This document shows, piece by piece, positions 7,225-11,368 of a stretch of 11,368 nucleotides of DNA. The DNA lies in assembly GCA_016296285.1 (NCBI GenBank), contig JAEDJP010000035.1, forward strand, positions 1 to 11,368, written 5' to 3'. The position numbers and the translations under genes were made by a program. Source of the DNA: Bacilli bacterium (lineage in GTDB: Bacteria > Bacillota_I > Bacilli_A > RFN20 > CAG-826). The notes beneath the pieces were generated by a model that was not told the origin of the DNA, did no database searches, and saw nothing but the letters and a program-made list of their open reading frames with translations. Numbering within the stretch: position 1 is the stretch's first letter; each line of letters opens with the position of its first letter.

Positions 7225-7230
7225 TATAAT
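7225..7230 (+). promoter_or_regulatory. -10 box giving a leaderless mRNA for the 7239 gene
   Basis: TATAAT ends 8 bases before the ATG at 7239, so transcription should start at or next to the first base of the start codon. No Shine-Dalgarno sequence is present (CCCGTTCC precedes the ATG). The nearest -35 is weak (TTAGGC at 18 bases). Confidence 0.6.
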
Positions 7231-7238
7231 CCCGTTCC

Positions 7239-7799
7239 ATGAAGATTGTCTTGGCGACATCCGCCCTTGAAGAGAACGACCTCTTGACTCTGATGGGTGT
7301 CGCTTCCTATGCCCATCGCCTGGAGAAGGAACCTGACGTGGAGGCCATCTTTTTCCCGCGGGGACGGCTCAAGGAATTCGACGAGAAAGAGAAGAAGATC
7401 CTTGAGGCGGTGACGCGCGAGACCGGCCTTGTCATCGGCATCGGTTTCTTGAAAGATAACGGGGACGTGTATGCGATTTTCGGCCCCGGGGTCTCGACAT
7501 ATCTCACCCCAGCCGAGGATCCCATCTACCTGCCGTTAAGCGTTCCTTTGTTCGTGGGACTCGAAGCCACCTCGTTTGGGGCGCCTCTCCCTCTCGTCTA
7601 TCTTGGAGGCCAAGGCGATTGCAAGGACAGCGTCTTGAAAGGCGCGGATCCCCGCCGCGAGACCTATTTCCTCGGCCCTTGTCTTGAAACCTATGAAGCC
7701 GCGGTTTTCGAAAAAGGATCCGTCAAATGCGAAATCCCTTCGTCCGCGCCCAATTTCCTTCTCAAAAGCGTCCCCGACCCTTTCGCGCAAGCGGAATGA
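7239..7799 (+). CDS. Conserved-looking soluble protein of unknown function, 186 aa
   Basis: I do not recognise a family. The N-terminus MKIVLATSALEEND resembles the first strand and turn of an alpha/beta fold. Other stretches look like alternating strands and helices: AIFFPRGRLKEF at about 36-47, GLVIGIGFLKDNGDVYAIFG at about 62-81, PLPLVYLGG near 117-125. There is no signal peptide, membrane helix or clear catalytic triad. Two Cys are in the C-terminal half (GDC, GPC) and a third near the end. The ATG lies 8 bases after a -10 box and has no Shine-Dalgarno, so the message is probably leaderless. It is divergent from the antiporter and its last 38 bases overlap the convergent acetyltransferase gene. 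Codon use resembles the neighbours, so it is probably a real gene of the host genome. Confidence 0.8.
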   Translation: MKIVLATSALEENDLLTLMGVASYAHRLEKEPDVEAIFFPRGRLKEFDEKEKKILEAVTRETGLVIGIGFLKDNGDVYAIFGPGVSTYLTPAEDPIYLPLSVPLFVGLEATSFGAPLPLVYLGGQGDCKDSVLKGADPRRETYFLGPCLETYEAAVFEKGSVKCEIPSSAPNFLLKSVPDPFAQAE

Positions 7800-8217
7800 G
7801 GACCTTTTCCATCGCGATGTGGGGCACCCCTTCCTCGAAGAAGACTTCCCCGTCCCCGACGGCCCCGAACCCAAGATGTTCATAGAAGCCCGTCTTGTCG
7901 AGCTGGGCGTTCAAGGAGGCGATCCTGCCCCCGAGGGTCTTGATCTTCGTGCAGAGGAATTTCACGACATACGTCCCCACGCTTTTGCCGCGGAACGGCT
8001 TTTCGACCGCGACCCTCTCGATCTGGAAATGCTCCGGGTCGAGGGGACGGACCCTGCCCGTTGCGATGGGCAGGCCATCGAGAAACAGCACGAGGCACCA
8101 CGAGGAATCCTCGTATGCGTCGAATTCCTCCTGGAATCCTTGCTCCTCGATGAAGACGCGGGTCCGGATGGCTTTCGCCTCCTCGCTTGTCCCGAACGTG
8201 AAAACCGGTTTGATCAT
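7762..8217 (-). CDS. GNAT acetyltransferase, ElaA/YjcF-like
   Basis: This 151-residue protein is a single GNAT domain, which by family uses acetyl-CoA to acetylate an amine or protein substrate. It shows the ElaA/YjcF pattern. RTRVFIEEQGF at 18-28 is followed by an acidic stretch. The acetyl-CoA loop RGKSVG at 76-81 resembles RGEKVG of E. coli ElaA. LNAQ, FYEHLGF (111-117) and EEGVPHIAM (128-136) match the family's C-terminal half. Substrate is unknown. The ATG at 8217 follows AAGG with no spacing, too close for a normal ribosome site. A -10-like TATAGT (8230-8225) ends 7 bases before the ATG, so the message may be leaderless. The last 12 codons overlap the convergent upstream gene, beyond the conserved core. 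Confidence 0.9.
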   Translation of the reverse strand: MIKPVFTFGTSEEAKAIRTRVFIEEQGFQEEFDAYEDSSWCLVLFLDGLPIATGRVRPLDPEHFQIERVAVEKPFRGKSVGTYVVKFLCTKIKTLGGRIASLNAQLDKTGFYEHLGFGAVGDGEVFFEEGVPHIAMEKVLIPLARKGRGRF

Positions 8218-8224
8218 CCTTATT

Positions 8225-8230
8225 ACTATA
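8225..8230 (-). promoter_or_regulatory. Putative -10 box giving a leaderless acetyltransferase mRNA
   Basis: Minus-strand TATAGT ends 7 bases before the ATG at 8217. It shares a 52-base divergent region with the promoter of the gene at 8270. No convincing -35 is seen. Confidence 0.45.
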
Positions 8231-8257
8231 TCTCTTAAGGAAAGCGAGAAAAGACGT

Positions 8258-8263
8258 TAAAAT
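8258..8263 (+). promoter_or_regulatory. Putative -10 box giving a leaderless mRNA for the 8270 membrane protein
   Basis: TAAAAT (within GTTAAAAT) ends 6 bases before the ATG at 8270. The only purine run before the ATG, GGGG, is too close to act as a normal Shine-Dalgarno. No strong -35 is seen. Confidence 0.45.
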
Positions 8264-8269
8264 GGGGCC

Positions 8270-8917
8270 ATGAATTTCCCGCAGTATTTCCGTCTCCACA
8301 AAAACAAGATCTTCGCGGTCGGCTTTGCCGCTTTATCCCTCGCTCTCTTCTTCGCCTATTACGGCGTGGAACTCGGCTTCAACGGCCTTGCGTTCTTCAC
8401 CTCCGACCCCTTCGCCATCTGGAACTGCATCATCGTCCTCATCGCCTATTTCACGATTTTCTATTGCAACGTGACAAACGACGCCGCCGCGTATCGGGGC
8501 ATCATCATGTTCCTGTTCATGATCGTCTTTTCCCAGATCCTGAACCTCTTCCCGAGCCTCGCGATTCTTTTCTTCAATTTCGCGACCCTCGATCCCGCAA
8601 TCATCGCCTTCACGATCCTCGAGGCCGCCTTCCTCATCGGCCAAGTCGTCGTGGGGGTCTTCCTTTACATCCGCGTCCAAGGCTATCGCATGATGCGTTA
8701 TAGCGATTTCCGCAAGATCCGCCTCCTCGCGATCCTTTTCACCGTCGCCCTTGCCCTCAGTCTTTCCTTTTCCATCGCGACCCTCGCTTTCGGGGTCACG
8801 TTCTCGACCCCGCTCGACGCCTTCCTTTTCTATTTCATCCTCTTCGCGTTGCCCCTTTCCGAGCTCTTGATGTCGGCCTCCGTCATCTTCACCCTCGAAC
8901 GCCTGAGGCGCTACTAA
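8270..8917 (+). CDS. Six-helix integral membrane protein of unknown function
   Basis: The 215-residue product is very hydrophobic, with about six membrane segments near residues 13-32, 48-66, 76-103, 110-133, 150-172 and 182-208. It has a short basic N-terminus (RLHKNK) and ends in RLRRY. Basic residues cluster between helices 4 and 5 (RVQGYRMMRYSDFRKIR), which by the positive-inside rule places that loop and both ends in the cytoplasm. I see no transport, sensor or enzyme motif and do not recognise the family. A -10-like box directly before the ATG predicts a leaderless message. No terminator is seen before the promoter of the tRNA gene downstream. Confidence 0.85.
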   Translation: MNFPQYFRLHKNKIFAVGFAALSLALFFAYYGVELGFNGLAFFTSDPFAIWNCIIVLIAYFTIFYCNVTNDAAAYRGIIMFLFMIVFSQILNLFPSLAILFFNFATLDPAIIAFTILEAAFLIGQVVVGVFLYIRVQGYRMMRYSDFRKIRLLAILFTVALALSLSFSIATLAFGVTFSTPLDAFLFYFILFALPLSELLMSASVIFTLERLRRY

Positions 8918-8936
8918 AGACCCGCGTTTTCGGTTG

Positions 8937-8965
8937 TTGCAAGAGCCCCGCGTAACGTGTATATT
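8937..8965 (+). promoter_or_regulatory. Promoter of tRNA-Thr
   Basis: TTGCAA (8937-8942), a 17-base spacer and TATATT (8960-8965) lie just upstream of the tRNA. The predicted start near 8972 leaves only a few bases of 5' leader. Confidence 0.65.
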
Positions 8966-8974
8966 TCTACATGC

Positions 8975-9050
8975 GCCGACTTAGCTCAACTGGCAGAGCA
9001 GCGGTATCGTAAACCGCAGGTTAGAGGTTCGATTCCCCCAGTCGGCACCA
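8975..9050 (+). tRNA. tRNA-Thr, anticodon CGT
   Basis: A 76-base canonical cloverleaf with encoded CCA. The acceptor stem is GCCGACT/AGTCGGC, the D-arm GCTC/GAGC, and the anticodon stem GCGGT/ACCGC with loop ATCGTAA. The anticodon CGT is at 9008-9010 and reads ACG. The T-loop is TTCGATT. The T-stem is odd: AGAGG against CCCCC leaves two A-C mismatches (positions 49-65 and 51-63). It is a single gene with its own promoter and terminator. Confidence 0.95.
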
Positions 9051-9060
9051 GTTATCCACG

Positions 9061-9090
9061 AAATCTCTGGCCCATGGCCGGAGATTTTTT
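9061..9090 (+). terminator. Rho-independent terminator after tRNA-Thr
   Basis: AAATCTCTGGCC (9061-9072) and GGCCGGAGATTT (9076-9087) form a 12-bp stem with one G-U pair and loop CAT. It ends in a run of six T (9085-9090). Confidence 0.93.
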
Positions 9091-9157
9091 CTATCTCGCG
9101 TCATCTCCCAACGATTCACCTTCCCCTCCGTGGTACCGCTTTCTTGGCGCTTCGCCA

Positions 9158-9187
9158 TTGCCGGCCCCCCAGAAGAAAACTTAAAAT
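9158..9187 (+). promoter_or_regulatory. Promoter of the adenine deaminase gene
   Basis: TTGCCG (9158-9163), an 18-base spacer and TAAAAT (9182-9187) predict transcription from about 9194. The leader of about 25 bases holds GAGGAG 8 bases... close before the ATG at 9219. I found no purine-riboswitch-like sequence between the terminator at 9090 and the start codon. Confidence 0.6.
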
Positions 9188-9218
9188 GAAGGGCAATACA
9201 AACATAGAGGAGACCCTC

Positions 9219-10910
9219 ATGACCACTTTGCTCAAGAACGGGAAAGTCGTTAACGTTTTCATCAATACGTTGCAGGAGGCGAACGTCCTTCTTGATGATT
9301 CCGGCACCATCCTCGGCGTCGGGGATTACCAAGAAGCGGATACCATCGTCGACTGCGCGGGCAAGATCCTCTCCCCTGCTTTCATCGATGGGCACATCCA
9401 CATCGAATCCACGATGATGACCCCCTTGGAACTCGCCAAGGTCTGCATGGTGCACGGCACATCCGCCATCGTCGCGGACCCCCACGAAATCGCGAATGTG
9501 GCAGGCCTAAACGGCATCCGTTACATGCTCGAGGCAAGCGAATTCTTGCCCATGAAAGTGTATTTCACCTTGCCTTCCTGCGTTCCCGCGACGCCGCTTG
9601 ACGAATCCGGGGCGACTCTCCTGGCCCGCGATCTCGAGCCGTTTTATTCCAATTCCCGCGTCCTTGGCCTCGCCGAGGTCATGAACTATCCTGGGGTCCT
9701 CCGCGGCGAACCCAAGGTTCTCGAAAAAATCTCGTCCGCCTTGGCCCATGGCAAAGTCGTGAACGGCCACGCACCGTTGCTGAGGGGCAAGGATTTGGAT
9801 GCCTATCTATCCAAAGGCATCAACGACGATCACGAATGCTCGACGTTCCCCGAGGCGAAGGAACGCATCGAGAAGGGGCAGTGGGTCATGATCCGCGAAG
9901 GGACGAGCGCCCATAACCTCGAGGGGCTCATCGGCCTGTTCGAGGAGCCGTATTGCTATCGATGCCTTCTCGTCACGGATGACAAGCACCCCAAGGATTT
10001 GCTCGAAAACGGCCACATCGACGCCATCATCCGCAAGGCGGTCCGGCTGGGGGAAGACCCAATCATCGGAATCCGCATGGCCTCTTTGCAGGCCGCGCAA
10101 TGCTTTGGCCTCAAAGGCGTCGGGGCCATCGCCCCCGGGTACCAAGGAGACATCCTCGTGCTCAATTCGCTCGAAGACGTCGACGTGAAGGACGTCTATC
10201 TCCATGGCCGCCTCGTCGTGAAAGACAAGCAAGCCCTCCCCTTCTTTGCCCGCCGGGAAAACGAGTGGTCGCGTCGCGCTCTCATGGACACCATCCATAT
10301 CGAGAAGACCCGACCCGAGGACTTTCTCGTTCCCAAGCGTCCTTTGCCCGCCCGCATCATCGACATCATCCCGGGGGAACTCCTCACGAACGTCTTGCTG
10401 CAACCCCTTGATTTCTCGAAGGGAAACGGCATCGATGTCAAGAACGACATCCTGAAGGTCGCGGTCGTGGAACGGCATCGCAAAACGGGCCACGTTGGGG
10501 TCGGCTTCATCCATGGCATCGGCCTTAAGCGAGGGGCCATCGCCTCGTCTTGCTCCCACGATTCCCATAACGTGGTCGCGATCGGCACGAGCGAGCGGGA
10601 CATCGCCTTCGCGGTCAATTGCGTTAAGAAGATGGGCGGCGGCTTCATCGCGGTCGATTCGGGCCACGTCCTCGCCGAATTGCCCTTGCCCCTTGGCGGC
10701 CTCCTGAGCGAAGAGAAGGCAGAAGTCCTGGCCTCCCAAAACGAGGCGGTGCGCAAGGCGAGCCAAGTGCTCGGCGCCCCCAAGACCATCGAGCCGTTCA
10801 TGCTCATGGCCTTCATGTCCCTCTCCGTCATCCCCCACCTCAAAATCACGACCCTCGGCCTCGTCGACGTGGACCGTCAAGCTCTCGTTCCCCTCTATGT
10901 CGAGGATTGA
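9219..10910 (+). CDS. ade: Adenine deaminase (Ade family, amidohydrolase superfamily)
   Basis: The 563-residue product deaminates adenine to hypoxanthine and ammonia (EC 3.5.4.2) in purine salvage, a cytoplasmic metal-dependent reaction. The metal-binding HxH is in DGHIHIEST (residues 57-65). ADPHEIANVAG (86-96), LAEVMNYPGVL (151-161), GHAP (183-186), DDHE (203-206) and TDDKHP (253-258) supply the other conserved His, Asp and Glu residues. The C-terminal domain with DIIPGE and SCSHDSHNVVAIG is also typical of Ade. Length fits the family (about 570-590). I chose the ATG at 9219 because GAGGAG lies 8 bases before it and family homology starts here. An in-frame ATG at 9144 adds 25 unrelated residues and lies upstream of the promoter. 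It is transcribed alone, between two tRNA genes. All key residues appear intact. Confidence 0.95.
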   Translation: MTTLLKNGKVVNVFINTLQEANVLLDDSGTILGVGDYQEADTIVDCAGKILSPAFIDGHIHIESTMMTPLELAKVCMVHGTSAIVADPHEIANVAGLNGIRYMLEASEFLPMKVYFTLPSCVPATPLDESGATLLARDLEPFYSNSRVLGLAEVMNYPGVLRGEPKVLEKISSALAHGKVVNGHAPLLRGKDLDAYLSKGINDDHECSTFPEAKERIEKGQWVMIREGTSAHNLEGLIGLFEEPYCYRCLLVTDDKHPKDLLENGHIDAIIRKAVRLGEDPIIGIRMASLQAAQCFGLKGVGAIAPGYQGDILVLNSLEDVDVKDVYLHGRLVVKDKQALPFFARRENEWSRRALMDTIHIEKTRPEDFLVPKRPLPARIIDIIPGELLTNVLLQPLDFSKGNGIDVKNDILKVAVVERHRKTGHVGVGFIHGIGLKRGAIASSCSHDSHNVVAIGTSERDIAFAVNCVKKMGGGFIAVDSGHVLAELPLPLGGLLSEEKAEVLASQNEAVRKASQVLGAPKTIEPFMLMAFMSLSVIPHLKITTLGLVDVDRQALVPLYVED

Positions 10911-10943
10911 GATTCGCGATTTTGCAATTTCGCAAATTGGTAG

Positions 10944-10972
10944 TTGAAACGGGTTTTCCTCTCTCCTATAAT
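10944..10972 (+). promoter_or_regulatory. Strong promoter of tRNA-Val
   Basis: TTGAAA (10944-10949), a 17-base spacer and TATAAT (10967-10972) form a near-consensus sigma-70/sigma-A type promoter. Transcription would start about 10979, giving a 5' leader of about 31 bases before the tRNA. The short inverted repeat TTTGC/GCAAA at 10921-10936 just upstream has no T-run and is a poor terminator for the adenine deaminase gene. Confidence 0.85.
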
Positions 10973-11009
10973 TACCGAGCCGTCAAAAGGCGGCGCTTGC
11001 ACGCATCAT

Positions 11010-11085
11010 GGGTGTTTAGCTCAGCTGGGAGAGCACCTGTTTGACGTACAGGAGGTCACAGGTTCGATCCCTGTAGCACCCACCA
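11010..11085 (+). tRNA. tRNA-Val, anticodon GAC
   Basis: A 76-base cloverleaf with encoded CCA. The acceptor stem is GGGTGTT/AGCACCC with one G-U pair, and the D-arm is GCTC/GAGC. The anticodon stem CCTGT/ACAGG has loop TTGACGT, with anticodon GAC at 11043-11045. The T-arm ACAGG/CCTGT has loop TTCGATC. All stems are fully paired. It reads GTC and GTT. Confidence 0.97.
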
Positions 11086-11097
11086 TGAACGCAAGCA

Positions 11098-11125
11098 AGA
11101 CCACCGTATGGTGGTTTTTTCTTTT
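11098..11125 (+). terminator. Rho-independent terminator after tRNA-Val
   Basis: ACCACC (11100-11105), loop GTAT, and GGTGGT (11110-11115) are followed by TTTTTCTTTTT. The stem can extend by two more weak pairs. It lies 15 bases after the tRNA. Confidence 0.88.
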
Positions 11126-11134
11126 TCTCGGGGT

Positions 11135-11140
11135 TATCAT
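11135..11140 (+). promoter_or_regulatory. Putative -10 box giving a leaderless mRNA for the 11150 gene
   Basis: TATCAT ends 9 bases before the ATG at 11150 and no Shine-Dalgarno is present (TCCCTCAGC precedes the ATG). No clear -35 is seen; that position falls in the T-tract of the tRNA terminator. Confidence 0.4.
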
Positions 11141-11149
11141 TCCCTCAGC

Positions 11150-11368
11150 ATGAATCATTACAAACACACCCGCCGCTCGGCCCTTCTCTATTTCCTTCTC
11201 AACGCCATCACCCTCGGCATTTATGGCGCCGTCCTTTTCTCCCATATCCGCAAGGAATACCAAGAGATGGCAAAGGGAACGCCGAACGAACGCAAGATCG
11301 GGTCCTTTGTCGCCGGATATTTCCTTGGCTTCCCCACCCTCGGCATCTATCCCTTCGTCCTCGGGGCG
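11150..11368 (+). CDS. Small membrane protein with repeated LGIY motif, DUF4234-like, 3' end outside window
   Basis: The ORF runs open to the last base, so only the first 73 residues are visible. A basic head (HYKHTRR) is followed by a hydrophobic segment with LNAITLGIYGAVLFSHI (about residues 17-33). A polar stretch (RKEYQEMAKGTPNERK) follows, then a second hydrophobic segment with LGFPTLGIYPFVLG. The paired TLGIY motifs, each at the end of a helix, resemble small DUF4234-like membrane proteins. That match is from memory of the pattern and function is unknown. The ATG follows a -10-like box at 9 bases and has no Shine-Dalgarno. Confidence 0.7.
   Translation, partial: MNHYKHTRRSALLYFLLNAITLGIYGAVLFSHIRKEYQEMAKGTPNERKIGSFVAGYFLGFPTLGIYPFVLGA

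Noticed and set aside
9052..9060. TTATCCACG, one base from a DnaA box
   Set aside because: A single site with no cluster, AT-rich unwinding region or origin genes nearby; expected by chance.
9144..9218. 25-residue N-terminal extension of adenine deaminase from the ATG at 9144
   Set aside because: It lies across the predicted promoter, has no family similarity, and a ribosome site supports the ATG at 9219.
9807..10880. 357-codon minus-strand frame within the adenine deaminase gene
   Set aside because: A shadow of a strongly conserved plus-strand enzyme; it is rich in Asp, Gly, Val and Glu as expected for an antisense frame in GC-rich DNA.
10921..10936. TTTGC/GCAAA hairpin as the terminator of adenine deaminase
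   Set aside because: The stem is only 5 bp and AT-leaning, with no T-run after it.

Overview
The window is bacterial, gene-dense and uses the standard code (TGA closes several genes and Trp is TGG). It is moderately GC-rich and carries bacterial -10/-35 promoters, Shine-Dalgarno (SD) sites, compact rho-independent terminators and CCA-encoding tRNA genes. The 'AWFT' type N-terminal membrane segments, an SbcC nuclease subunit, an adenine deaminase and an ElaA/YjcF-like acetyltransferase together suggest Bacillota, perhaps an uncultured gut Bacilli/Erysipelotrichales-like lineage. That placement is an inference; no marker gene here fixes it. I see no mobile element, CRISPR array, rRNA or origin. 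No gene-free stretch exceeds about 190 bases.

Layout. (1) 3-1514 (+): C-terminal half of SbcC, ending in a terminator shared with the convergent operon. (2) 5584-1542 (-): a two-gene surface-protein operon of 295 and 1052 residues. The genes overlap by ATGA, and both products have an N-terminal membrane segment ending in AWFTT. (3) 5678-5604 (-): between promoter and first start codon of that operon lies a GEMM-I (c-di-GMP-I class) riboswitch. (4) 7149-5773 (-): a CPA2-type cation/proton antiporter. (5) 7239-8917: an unrecognised 186-residue protein (+), a GNAT acetyltransferase (-) and a six-helix membrane protein (+). (6) 8975-9050: tRNA-Thr(CGT) with its own promoter and terminator. (7) 9219-10910 (+): adenine deaminase. 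(8) 11010-11085: tRNA-Val(GAC). (9) 11150 to the end (+): start of a small membrane protein with an LGIY repeat.

The most interesting unit is the riboswitch plus surface operon. Its aptamer has A, not G, at the ligand-reading position equivalent to G20 of the Vibrio Vc2 aptamer. That change is the hallmark of the GEMM-Ib riboswitches that sense 3',3'-cGAMP. The conserved GGACGC of the aptamer core is also perfectly complementary to the GCGUCC just before the start codon, which suggests a translational switch. A cyclic dinucleotide would thus control a pair of large, undescribed surface proteins. The downstream protein has an AT-rich central section that looks like exchanged sequence.

A second theme is transcription. 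Four of the eight genes whose starts lie in the window have a -10 box ending only 6-9 bases before the ATG and no usable SD, which predicts leaderless mRNAs. The other four have ordinary SD sites.
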